DNA from: Alistipes sp047174275
Lineage (GTDB): Bacteria; Bacteroidota; Bacteroidia; Bacteroidales; Rikenellaceae
Assembly (NCBI GenBank): GCA_047174275.1
Contig: JBCQUC010000002.1
Span: forward strand, 1-64,000
DNA: 64,000 bases
Reading direction: 5' to 3'
A program made the position numbers and the translations under genes. Below, in pieces: positions 7,879 through 16,397 of the stretch. The notes below the pieces were generated by a model. That model was not told the origin of the DNA. It did not search any database and saw only the letters and a list, made by a program, of their open reading frames with translations. Each line of letters begins with the position of its first letter. Within the stretch, counting starts at the first letter, position 1.

Positions 7879-9177
7879 CTATAATTTACGATTATCAATA
7901 ACTCTGACAGCCTTACCCATACTGCGTTGGATACTCTTTGGTGCTACCAACTTAATAGCTGGATTGAGACCCAACATACTATGCATACGAGCCGAGATAC
8001 GCTTTTTGAGCTCCATCATCTGTGTCATATCGTCGCTAAATGACTCTGCGCGAACCTCAACCTGCACCTCGAAGGTATCTTGATTATTCACTCGATCCAC
8101 GATAATCATATAGTGTGGCTCAAGCTCTGGGATATCCAACACAACCTCCTCGATCTGCGATGGGAATACATTCACTCCGCGGATAATCAACATATCGTCG
8201 CTTCGACCCACAATACGCGTCATTCTAACACTTGTACGACCGCAAGCACATGGCTCAGCAATCAGTGAGCATAGATCCTTTGTACGATATCGAAGAAGTG
8301 GCATACCCTCCTTTGTGATGGTCGTGAATACCAACTCACCCTGCTCACCATAAGGAAGTGGCTCGAAGGTCTCTGGCGAGATGATCTCTGGGAAGAAGTG
8401 ATCCTCCACGATATGCGAGCCATTTTTGAACTCACACTCGTGTGACACTCCTGGCCCCATAATCTCACTCAATCCATAGATGTTGTAGGCATCGATTCCG
8501 AGTTTCGCCTCGATCTCATGACGCATCTGCTCTGTCCAAGGCTCTGCGCCAAAAGCTCCAACACGAAGTTTCATATCTGCCTTTGACATACCTGCCGCCT
8601 CGATTGAATCGGCTAGATACAACGAATAGGATGGTGTACACATAATTACTGTGGCTCCAAAATCGTGCATCAATTGGATCTGCTTCGCTGTATTTCCTGT
8701 TGACATTGGGATCACAGTACTTCCGAGATTCTCAGCACCATAGTGTGCACCCAAACCTCCCGTGAAGAGACCATAACCATACCCTACCGATACCACATCT
8801 TCGTGACTTACGCCATATGCTGTCAAACATCGAGTCATCGCCTCCGACCAGATCGATAGATCCTTGCGAGTGTAGCCCACAACTGTTGGAAGACCCGTTG
8901 TGCCCGACGAAGCGTGGAGACGTACAATCTCCGAGAGTGGCACTGCGAACAATCCATATGGATAGTTGTCGCGTAGATCCTGTTTTGTTGTAAATGGCAA
9001 CTTTACAATATCGTCGATAGTTTTGATGTCATCGGGTGTGATGCCCATCTTCTGCATCTTTTCGCGATAGAAGGGTGTGCTATGGTAGACTCTATGTACT
9101 GTTTTACGAAGTCTCTCACCTTGCAATTTGCGCATCTCTTCACGCGACATGCACTCTTTAGTTTTATTCCAGATCAT
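7879..9177 (-). CDS. paaK: Phenylacetate-CoA ligase family (AMP-forming)
   Basis: 432 residues, the normal length for PaaK. The adenylate-forming P-loop SSGTTGLPT lies at residues 90-98, an acceptor motif YGLSEIMGPGVSHEC follows, and the C-terminal hinge region contains GRSDDMLIIRGVNVFPSQIEEV. The enzyme activates aryl acids (phenylacetate, indoleacetate) to CoA thioesters with ATP. Next to iorAB, which interconverts aryl-pyruvate and aryl-acetyl-CoA, it probably salvages or forms aryl-acetyl-CoA. The exact aryl substrate is not predictable. Confidence 0.88.
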   Translation of the reverse strand: MIWNKTKECMSREEMRKLQGERLRKTVHRVYHSTPFYREKMQKMGITPDDIKTIDDIVKLPFTTKQDLRDNYPYGLFAVPLSEIVRLHASSGTTGLPTVVGYTRKDLSIWSEAMTRCLTAYGVSHEDVVSVGYGYGLFTGGLGAHYGAENLGSTVIPMSTGNTAKQIQLMHDFGATVIMCTPSYSLYLADSIEAAGMSKADMKLRVGAFGAEPWTEQMRHEIEAKLGIDAYNIYGLSEIMGPGVSHECEFKNGSHIVEDHFFPEIISPETFEPLPYGEQGELVFTTITKEGMPLLRYRTKDLCSLIAEPCACGRTSVRMTRIVGRSDDMLIIRGVNVFPSQIEEVVLDIPELEPHYMIIVDRVNNQDTFEVQVEVRAESFSDDMTQMMELKKRISARMHSMLGLNPAIKLVAPKSIQRSMGKAVRVIDNRKL

Positions 9178-9204
9178 TTTTTACTTGGTTAATAGGTTGG
9201 GTTA

Positions 9205-9792
9205 TTATTTTTTAAGCTGTTCAGCAACAGACTCTACACCGACTCCGAATGCCTTGATATTCATATCAACGATCTTCTCACCTTTGCGCCCGAAGATTCT
9301 GCGAATACCACCCTCCAAATCCTCAGAGTTAATCCCCAAAATAGGTGATGCCGCCCCTAACAATACGATATTTGCAGAACGCGACACTCCAGCCTCCGAA
9401 GCAAGCTGCTCAACATCGATCATCAACAAATTTGGTAGGCTACGTAGCTCTACCAATACACTCTCAAGCTCTGGATAGTTCGGAATATTGACAAATGGCT
9501 TCGATGATGTCACAACCCAACCACCCTCTTTGAGGTATGGCAGATAACGCAAAGCCTCCATAGGCTCCAACGAGATAATTGCATCTGCTCCACCTAGAGC
9601 GATCAAATCCGAGGCAATTGGTGCAGAGTTAATACGCAAATTTGTCTGTACATCACCACCTCTTTGGCTCATTCCGTGAACCTCAGCTTGCTTTATATTG
9701 AGACCCTCAGCACGTACCGCCTCGCCAATTACAGCTGCGATCGAAAGGATTCCTTGCCCTCCTACGCCCGAAAGAATTATATCACACTTCAT
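9205..9792 (-). CDS. iorB: Indolepyruvate ferredoxin oxidoreductase, beta subunit
   Basis: 195 residues of the 2-oxoacid:ferredoxin oxidoreductase gamma-type domain, opening with ILSGVGGQGILSIAAVIGEA and containing the conserved EVHGMSQRGGDVQT block. With IorA it oxidatively decarboxylates aryl-pyruvates to aryl-acetyl-CoA, reducing ferredoxin. It starts 9 bp after iorA ends, which fits co-translation. Confidence 0.9.
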   Translation of the reverse strand: MKCDIILSGVGGQGILSIAAVIGEAVRAEGLNIKQAEVHGMSQRGGDVQTNLRINSAPIASDLIALGGADAIISLEPMEALRYLPYLKEGGWVVTSSKPFVNIPNYPELESVLVELRSLPNLLMIDVEQLASEAGVSRSANIVLLGAASPILGINSEDLEGGIRRIFGRKGEKIVDMNIKAFGVGVESVAEQLKK

Positions 9793-9801
9793 AACTTTTC
9801 T

Positions 9802-11388
9802 CTATTTTTTTGCATGTTTTTTCATTGTCTGAATACACTCTCTTCGTGGTATGATTACAGACAGACCATCATACTCGATCTCCTCTCGAAGTGTCGCCTC
9901 GATCATCTCCATATTCTTTGGAAGTGGCACTACCACCTTAATATGTGATGGATCAACACCTAACCCTTGACAGATAGCCTCAAACTTATTCGTTCCAGCA
10001 GAGTCCTGACCTCCTGTCATCGCTGTAGTCAAATTATCCGAGATGATAAGGGTCATCTTGCTATTAGAGTTCACAGCATCCAAAAGACCTGTCATTCCTG
10101 AGTGTGTGAATGTAGAGTCTCCAATAACAGCAATCGAAGGGTGGTGACCTGCATCACTCGCACCCTTAGCCATAGTTACCGAAGCTCCCATGTCGATACA
10201 GCTATCAATCGAGTTGAATGGAGGCAACGCTCCAAGTGTATAACATCCAATATCACTAAAGACCTTTGCTGAGTCATACTCCGCAACAATTTTATTGAGT
10301 GCAGCATATACATCGCGGTGTCCGCAACCTTGGCACAATGCTGGTGGACGAGCTACGACAACCTCGCTTGGTTGATAACTCTGCTGTGACGCTAAACCAA
10401 GTGCTGGTTTAATGTTATCTGGTGTAAGCTCTCCAACACGTGGCAACGCCCCATCCAGACGACCTTTGATATTGCCTTGATCCAATAGACCACGCAACTG
10501 CTCCTCGATAAATGGTTGACCATCCTCCAAAACTAACACCTCATCACACTCTTCGACGAGCTTTGCGATCAACGCCTTTGGTAATGGATACTGCGAAACC
10601 TTAACAGCCGAATATGGCAACCCTTCAGGGTAGTTCTCATTTAGGTAGTTCCATGCAATTCCCGAAGCTACAACTCCGAGGCTCTTGTCTGTACCCTCGT
10701 GATATCTGTTATAGATCGACCCCTCTGCCAAACGTATCAACTCTGATTGCTGAGCTATAACCTCATTATAACGACGACGCGCAATCGCTGGCAACAACAC
10801 CCAACGACGTGCATCCTCTGGGAAGTGGATCTCGTTCTGAGCAACCGCTTCACTAATCTTAACAATAGCACGGCTATGTGCCATACGTGTTGTGATACGC
10901 AGTAACACTGGTGCCATCAAACTCTCAGAGAGCTCGAAAGCGTACTTCATAATGTCGTAAGCCTCCTGTTGTGATGATGGTTCAAGCATCGGAATAAGTG
11001 CGAACTTACCATAGAAACGTGAATCCTGCTCATTCTGTGATGAGTGCATCGAAGGATCATCGGCAGCCAATACCACCAAACCTCCATTAATACCAGATAC
11101 ACCCGAGTTTACGAACGCATCGGCTGCCACATTCATACCGACATGCTTCATACATACCAAAGCACGTTTTCCGACAAACGACATACCCAAAGCGGCCTCC
11201 ATCGCGGTCTTTTCGTTGACACACCATTTGCTAAATACCCCTTGCGCCTCCTTAGAGTTTTGGATATACTCTGTAATCTCAGTTGATGGCGTACCAGGAT
11301 AGGCGTAGACTCCCGATATTCCAGCATGGATAGCTCCTAACGCTATCGCTTCATCGCCCAAAAGCAGGGCACTATTATCTAAATTCAT
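9802..11388 (-). CDS. iorA: Indolepyruvate ferredoxin oxidoreductase, alpha subunit (no ferredoxin domain seen)
   Basis: 528 residues. The N-terminal pyrimidine-binding domain has AYPGTPSTEITEY (29-41), and the TPP-binding domain has CQGCGHRD (352-359) and GDSTFTHSGMTGLLD (from 423). Archaeal IorA carries a C-terminal 2[4Fe-4S] ferredoxin domain; here the protein ends at RRECIQTMKKHAKK with no Cys-rich cluster region. Electrons must leave through another route or subunit, unless this is the normal Bacteroidales form. It is the second gene of the operon, 19 bp after the omega-amidase gene. Confidence 0.9.
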   Translation of the reverse strand: MNLDNSALLLGDEAIALGAIHAGISGVYAYPGTPSTEITEYIQNSKEAQGVFSKWCVNEKTAMEAALGMSFVGKRALVCMKHVGMNVAADAFVNSGVSGINGGLVVLAADDPSMHSSQNEQDSRFYGKFALIPMLEPSSQQEAYDIMKYAFELSESLMAPVLLRITTRMAHSRAIVKISEAVAQNEIHFPEDARRWVLLPAIARRRYNEVIAQQSELIRLAEGSIYNRYHEGTDKSLGVVASGIAWNYLNENYPEGLPYSAVKVSQYPLPKALIAKLVEECDEVLVLEDGQPFIEEQLRGLLDQGNIKGRLDGALPRVGELTPDNIKPALGLASQQSYQPSEVVVARPPALCQGCGHRDVYAALNKIVAEYDSAKVFSDIGCYTLGALPPFNSIDSCIDMGASVTMAKGASDAGHHPSIAVIGDSTFTHSGMTGLLDAVNSNSKMTLIISDNLTTAMTGGQDSAGTNKFEAICQGLGVDPSHIKVVVPLPKNMEMIEATLREEIEYDGLSVIIPRRECIQTMKKHAKK

Positions 11389-11407
11389 CTCTGTATATTA
11401 TAGTAAT

Positions 11408-12160
11408 TTATCTCAATTCAAAATCATCAGCATCATCGAGTGCTGGGAACTTTGCCCGAAAGGCAACCAAAGCATCCATATCAACCTCAAATGTCACTAC
11501 TCCCTGCTCACCATCCCTAACCGACGCAACCTCACGACCCAAATAATCAATCGCCGCAGTCCCTCCAGAGTAGATAGATGTTGGATCTTCACCAACAATA
11601 TTAACTCCACACACATAACTCAAATTCTCTATCGCACGAGCTTTGAGCAGTATATCCCAAGCTGCGCGCCTAGAGTTTGGCCAGTTTGCCACACATAGTA
11701 TCATATCATAGTCACCACGATTGCGAATCCAAACTGGAAAGCGAATATCATAACAGATAAGCAGCAATATCCTCACCCCCTCGATCTCAACTACCACTCT
11801 CTCCTCTCCTGCTCTATACCCATTCTGTTCACCAGCAAATGTAAAGAGGTGTCGTTTATCATATTTTTTGTATGGGCCATCTTTACCAACTACATACAAT
11901 CTATTATAATATGATCTCGTCTCCTCTACCGCAACACTACCTGCCAATGCAACACCGTAACGTTTTGCCATGCTTACCATCCACTCCAAGGTCTCATTGT
12001 TGGCGCAACTCTCAGGATTCATGCAAAACCCCGTAGTAAACATCTCTGAAAACACAACAAGATCTGAACCCGAACACTTCGCAATCCACCCCTCAGCAGC
12101 AACTCTATTTTGCTCAGGTTGCAGCCACTCCACAGAACTCTGTACTAAAGATACCTTCAT
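11408..12160 (-). CDS. Omega-amidase / nitrilase-family hydrolase (YafV-like)
   Basis: 250 residues from the ATG at 12160; a GTG lies three codons upstream, but the ATG gives the usual MKVSLVQ start. The nitrilase triad is visible as Glu39 (VFSEMF), Lys102 (YDKRHLF) and Cys136 (LLICYDIRFP). The closest family is YafV/omega-amidase, which hydrolyses alpha-ketoglutaramate and related 2-oxo-omega-amides formed by glutamine transaminases. As first gene before iorAB it may help pull transamination of aromatic amino acids to aryl-pyruvates, which IorAB then oxidises. That link is inference. Confidence 0.82.
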   Translation of the reverse strand: MKVSLVQSSVEWLQPEQNRVAAEGWIAKCSGSDLVVFSEMFTTGFCMNPESCANNETLEWMVSMAKRYGVALAGSVAVEETRSYYNRLYVVGKDGPYKKYDKRHLFTFAGEQNGYRAGEERVVVEIEGVRILLLICYDIRFPVWIRNRGDYDMILCVANWPNSRRAAWDILLKARAIENLSYVCGVNIVGEDPTSIYSGGTAAIDYLGREVASVRDGEQGVVTFEVDMDALVAFRAKFPALDDADDFELR

Positions 12161-12179
12161 CTCATTCACTCATTAACTT

Positions 12180-12210
12180 CAAAGTTACAACTATTTTTTG
12201 AAACTACAAT
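12180..12210 (-). promoter_or_regulatory. Promoter of the omega-amidase-iorAB-paaK-ACT operon
   Basis: On the minus strand an ATTG -33 box (12207-12210), a 19-bp spacer and TAACTTTG -7 box (12180-12187) match the Bacteroidetes promoter. The start codon at 12160 is 19 bp beyond the -7 box. It separates this operon from the helicase gene. Confidence 0.7.
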
Positions 12211-12228
12211 GTCTAAAACCCAGAATTT

Positions 12229-13389
12229 CTACTTGCGCACCTTTTTTCTGAGCACAACTCCCGAAAGCATTGTGGTAACGGCGGTGGTCATATATGGGTG
12301 ATTTGTCGAGATCGGTATCGGTTGACGCATCAATGCACATGTAGCGTCGAGCAATCTCTTCTCATCGGGGCAGATTAGAGATATCGCCTCACCCGATGCC
12401 CCAGCTCGCCCTGTTCTACCAACTCTATGTATATATTGTTCGGGGCTCTGAGGGAGTCCATAGTTGAAGATATGAGTCACCCCATCGACATCAATACCAC
12501 GAGCCATCAGATCTGTCGCCACCAAAATAGAGGTTTCACCCTCCGTAAAGCGTCTTAATATATGTTCACGCGCCGCTTGACTTCGATCGCTATGGATTGC
12601 CTCTGCCGAGAAGTTAGAGCCTTTTAGAATCTGCGTTAACCTATCTGCCATCTTTTTAGATCGACAAAAGATAATTGTCTTCTCTGGAGATTTTGATCTT
12701 ATCAAATGGAGCAAGAGTTGATCCATCATAGATTGCTCGACATAATAGCCTGTTTGTGTAATCTTTTGTGCCGCCAAAGGTTGCCCATCACAATCTACAA
12801 CCTCCACCTCTTGAGTCAACTCCTTCAGGATATCCATAACTCCAGCAGGGAGCGTGGCACTAAAGAATAGAGATTGACAACTCTCATCACGCAACTTTGA
12901 TAGCTCCATAATAGGCTCTCGAAAGCCCATATCAACCATCTGATCCACCTCATCAAGCAGGAAATATTGAAACCTATGGATCTCAACCACTCCCCTATCG
13001 ACAATATCCTGCAATCTCCCTGGGGTTGCAATCACGACCTGAGGGAGATTCGTAAGGGCTTCATATTGCGCTTCATACTCCACCCCTCCATAGATCACCG
13101 CTATAGAGAGAGTCGTATAGTTGCTACACACTCTTCCAATCTGTTGCGCTAGCTCTCTTGTTGGAGCCAATATCAGCACCCTCTCATTGATGTTTATCGA
13201 AAGCCTTTGAATCAGAGGTAACAGATACGCTAAAGTCTTTCCACTTCCAGTCTGTGATCTAGCCACAAGCTCTTCACCTCGCAAAATACGAGGAATCACC
13301 AGTCGCTGTATCTCTGTTGGCTCTATAATATCATTAATGCTCAAAGACTCTACAAGCCTATCCTCAACACCTAAATCCTTAAAATTCAT
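12229..13389 (-). CDS. DEAD-box ATP-dependent RNA helicase
   Basis: 386 residues, a minimal two-RecA helicase. It has an N-terminal Q-motif (PTEIQRL), Walker A GSGKT (48-52), PTRELA, motif II DEVD (146-149) instead of DEAD, SAT (177-179), ARGIDVDGV and HRVGRTGRAG. It lacks the long basic C-terminal extension of RhlE/DeaD types and ends with VVLRKKVRK. A role in ribosome assembly or RNA turnover is inferred from family. It lies between the polysaccharide-operon terminator and the ior promoter, so is probably monocistronic. Confidence 0.9.
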   Translation of the reverse strand: MNFKDLGVEDRLVESLSINDIIEPTEIQRLVIPRILRGEELVARSQTGSGKTLAYLLPLIQRLSININERVLILAPTRELAQQIGRVCSNYTTLSIAVIYGGVEYEAQYEALTNLPQVVIATPGRLQDIVDRGVVEIHRFQYFLLDEVDQMVDMGFREPIMELSKLRDESCQSLFFSATLPAGVMDILKELTQEVEVVDCDGQPLAAQKITQTGYYVEQSMMDQLLLHLIRSKSPEKTIIFCRSKKMADRLTQILKGSNFSAEAIHSDRSQAAREHILRRFTEGETSILVATDLMARGIDVDGVTHIFNYGLPQSPEQYIHRVGRTGRAGASGEAISLICPDEKRLLDATCALMRQPIPISTNHPYMTTAVTTMLSGVVLRKKVRK

Positions 13390-13424
13390 TCTATAATCAA
13401 TTTGAATCTGCCTAAAATTTACTC

Positions 13425-13481
13425 ACCTAAAAAAAGATTAACACACCCAACCTCAATACTCATTTGAAGTTAGATGTGTTA
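13425..13481 (-). terminator. Terminator of the polysaccharide operon
   Basis: A stem of 13 positions with 11 paired (13439-13451 with 13469-13481, TAACACAYCYAAC type) and a 17-nt loop. In the minus direction it is followed by TCTTTTTTTAGG. It lies 29 bp after the last acyltransferase gene and before the helicase gene, marking the 3' end of the locus. Confidence 0.8.
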
Positions 13482-13509
13482 AATATATAAATTAACTTGA
13501 GCTTACACC

Positions 13510-14586
13510 TTATTTTCTACACATCAATGCTGAAACGCCGCTTGAAAGTTTGTTATAAACGACACTACAAAACATAGATACAACAAGTGTTAACAACACT
13601 CCCCACACATATACCAAAATAGAATACTTTGGGAAATACAATACTCTCTGAAGAATATCCAAAGTACCAGCAAAAAATATTGCGTGTACAAACCACATAT
13701 TCATGCTATAAGTACCCAAAAATTGCAATATCTGCTCAACTCTTTCAGATTTAACTGCACGTAGGGTTGCCAAAACGCAATATATAAATATCACAACCCA
13801 CAAAACATCTGTATTAAAGATCAAAAATGGCACGTATATATACTTTCGAGCATAGACCAAAGAGCAGATAACAGCTATATATAACAACACATTACGAGAA
13901 CCTATAGCCCGATCTATAACATTAAACAGATTAAATTTACACACCAATATTCCAGCTAACACAGAACCCAAATAGCCATAAAGAGATCCAACGATAGCAC
14001 CTACAATCTCACTCTCAATATTCAATTTAATCGCAGCCCAAGAAGCGATCATTAAAGAAAAAGCCACGACACAACTACGAATAAACCCTTCTGGTTTAAA
14101 CAACCTAATGAGTATTGGTGATAATAACAATATAGCTATATAAAAATAGACATACCAAGGGATAATAACATTAACAAAACTCTGAGACCCTGTTTTAAAT
14201 CCAAATAAGTTATATGCAAATTGCTCTAAAGTTGGCATTTTGTCTCCTACGACAAAAGCATATAGAATAAATAACAGAGCGACAAGCCAATATTGCGTCA
14301 AGAATTTAAATATCCTAACTGGCATCTTAGCATACGTATAACTACTTTGGCTGCTCCACATTGCATAACCACTATTAAAAGCATATATAGCAACACACAT
14401 CTTTCCAAACTGTGCAATGTCGAACTCAATAATATATGGCAAAATTGAGGTAAATTCAATACCTGGTTTAAGCCATGATGGAAATCCAAAAAAGTGGTGA
14501 AATAGCATTAATAATATTGCCACTCCACCAATAATCTTGGCTTGATTTTTACCGTACTCTATCGGCATATCTATTTGTCTCTTCAT
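13510..14586 (-). CDS. Membrane acyltransferase (acyltransferase-3 family)
   Basis: 358 residues with about ten membrane segments. The family signature is visible near the N-terminus (KIIGGVAILLMLFHHFFGFP, with the HH pair of acyltransferase 3 proteins). Such enzymes O-acetylate extracellular polysaccharide or LPS using cytoplasmic acyl donors. It is the last gene of the locus and its start overlaps the stop of the VanZ-like gene. Acyl group and acceptor are unknown. Confidence 0.8.
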   Translation of the reverse strand: MKRQIDMPIEYGKNQAKIIGGVAILLMLFHHFFGFPSWLKPGIEFTSILPYIIEFDIAQFGKMCVAIYAFNSGYAMWSSQSSYTYAKMPVRIFKFLTQYWLVALLFILYAFVVGDKMPTLEQFAYNLFGFKTGSQSFVNVIIPWYVYFYIAILLLSPILIRLFKPEGFIRSCVVAFSLMIASWAAIKLNIESEIVGAIVGSLYGYLGSVLAGILVCKFNLFNVIDRAIGSRNVLLYIAVICSLVYARKYIYVPFLIFNTDVLWVVIFIYCVLATLRAVKSERVEQILQFLGTYSMNMWFVHAIFFAGTLDILQRVLYFPKYSILVYVWGVLLTLVVSMFCSVVYNKLSSGVSALMCRK

Positions 14587-14978
14587 TATTTACCTCTAAC
14601 AAACTGTTCAAAACAACTAGCTATAAAGGTATAACGGAAAAGAGCTAGAGCGATCACTGCACCTATTGAATTTGCCGCAATGTCCAACACGCTACACTGT
14701 CGCCCTGTAAAATGCTGTATAACCTCCATCAAACAACCATAACCAATCGAACAAAGTGTGACCCACACCACAGATGAATATTTCACAATAAACCCACGCT
14801 GCGAAAAGACCAACAACAATAACATATTAAGCACAAAATAAAACATAATATGCACAACTTTATCAATACCAACCACATCCGCCATAGGGACATTGGGTGA
14901 TAACTTGATTGTAGACAATAGTGTCACTACAATCACATACAACAGTGTCAATCCCTCTACTACAGTTTGCCTGCTCAT
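14586..14978 (-). CDS. VanZ-like membrane protein
   Basis: 130 residues with about four membrane segments. It carries the VanZ-like signature: DKVVHIMFYFVLN, then GCLMEVIQHFTGRQCSVLDIAANSIGA. VanZ-like proteins occur in antibiotic-resistance and exopolysaccharide clusters; their biochemistry is unclear. Here it lies between two acyltransferase genes. Confidence 0.82.
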   Translation of the reverse strand: MSRQTVVEGLTLLYVIVVTLLSTIKLSPNVPMADVVGIDKVVHIMFYFVLNMLLLLVFSQRGFIVKYSSVVWVTLCSIGYGCLMEVIQHFTGRQCSVLDIAANSIGAVIALALFRYTFIASCFEQFVRGK

Positions 14979-15005
14979 ATATCATTAACTTTTATAAACA
15001 ACTTA

Positions 15006-15989
15006 CTAACTACGTAATCTCTTATAACACAATACGGGCATAATACTTAATGCTGTCGTTACTATTACATTCAAGAATGTATATATGTATTGATTATCTA
15101 TAGAGTGTAAAATATTAACTTTAGGCCAGAATGTAAACACAAACATCTGCACCAGAAAAATATCATATGAATATCGCCCGATCTTTTCAATCAAATTAGA
15201 TGCTATATAATACTTTTTAATAAGGGGCAACAATAGAAATACCACATAAAAATATGTTGGAAAGTGAGCAACTCTCCACTCATAATCGGTACTAAATATA
15301 AAAGGTTCTAGATTGATCTGAAAATATGCTTGCACCATTAAAAATATCAAGCCCAAACCACCTAACAACTGCTGCCAGATTGAAATTTTATTATTGCCGT
15401 AATAAAGATAGATACCCAAATAAATTAAAAAGAAATATCGTATAAATAATAATCTATATATAGGTAGTGGCAAATTAATATATGAACATAAAATCTCAAA
15501 TATTATTGAGATCACCACACATATCAAAGCTAGTTGCCCTCCTATTTTATCACGGAATTTACGAAATAACAATACTATAAATGGTGTTAATATCCAAAAT
15601 TGAATATATATCCAGACATAGTATGACCCAGGACCTATTCCTCCATGCAAAATAAAATACTTAAGCATCTTTAATGTCAAATCACCTGTCATAAAATAAC
15701 AGAGTAATTGAGCTAAAATCAACAGAGCAAAAGGAAAAATTATTCTTTTGAAGAGTTTGCCAAAGTCAAAATAATCTCTTAATGTATGACTACCATTAGA
15801 AAAATACCTTACAGTATGAAATACCTGCATTAACAAGAAAATTGGAACAGCTTGCTTTCCCCAAAATTCAAACAAAGAGAATTTTCTAACTATCAAAGGT
15901 AAATTATGTGTTAATACAACACATATGATTGAAAGTCCTTTTACATAATCAATAAAAGGGTCATAAGTATCTTTTTTTAATATCTCCAT
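15006..15989 (-). CDS. Membrane acyltransferase (acyltransferase-3 family)
   Basis: 327 residues with about ten hydrophobic segments, starting FIDYVKGLSIICVVLTHNLP, which fits the acyltransferase-3 N-terminus (one His retained in LTHN). Likely to acylate the nascent or exported glycan. It follows gtrA by 34 bp. It is more AT-rich in feel than the biosynthetic genes around manC, a possible sign of modular acquisition, though this was not measured. Confidence 0.75.
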   Translation of the reverse strand: MEILKKDTYDPFIDYVKGLSIICVVLTHNLPLIVRKFSLFEFWGKQAVPIFLLMQVFHTVRYFSNGSHTLRDYFDFGKLFKRIIFPFALLILAQLLCYFMTGDLTLKMLKYFILHGGIGPGSYYVWIYIQFWILTPFIVLLFRKFRDKIGGQLALICVVISIIFEILCSYINLPLPIYRLLFIRYFFLIYLGIYLYYGNNKISIWQQLLGGLGLIFLMVQAYFQINLEPFIFSTDYEWRVAHFPTYFYVVFLLLPLIKKYYIASNLIEKIGRYSYDIFLVQMFVFTFWPKVNILHSIDNQYIYTFLNVIVTTALSIMPVLCYKRLRS

Positions 15990-16023
15990 TATTACCTTAT
16001 ATATACACTAATTATCATCATCT

Positions 16024-16395
16024 CTATTTAAGGACTCTGCGTACAAGTAAAAAATTCACAGGTATAGCAACCGCAAAGACAAAAATAGGAGCTATCTTCT
16101 CATTCACACCAAGATATATATATATATTCAACAATCCAATATGCAATAGATAATTAATTAGATGGCTCACCCCGAAACCAACTGCCTTCTTAGCACTTGT
16201 ACCAGTATTAAATGTAAAATAACTCGACAAGAAGTAATTAGCCACAAATGACACTAAATAACCAATCGTATAGGCAATATTCACCTCTATTAATAAACTA
16301 CATAGATAATAGACTCCATAATGAATTGCTGTTGCTACACCCCCAACGATAATAAAACGGATCACCTCCATTAGTCCCGGTCTTTGCTGCGTCAT
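16024..16395 (-). CDS. gtrA: GtrA-family membrane protein
   Basis: 123 residues with four membrane helices and the GtrA pattern (FIIVGGVATAIHYGVYYL at the start, FVANYFLSSYFTFN in the middle). GtrA proteins are proposed to flip polyprenyl-phosphate-glucose across the inner membrane. The gene lies 2 bp after the GT-C-like gene and near gtrB, giving the classical three-gene glycan side-branch set. Confidence 0.87.
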   Translation of the reverse strand: MTQQRPGLMEVIRFIIVGGVATAIHYGVYYLCSLLIEVNIAYTIGYLVSFVANYFLSSYFTFNTGTSAKKAVGFGVSHLINYLLHIGLLNIYIYLGVNEKIAPIFVFAVAIPVNFLLVRRVLK

Positions 16396-16397
16396 GT

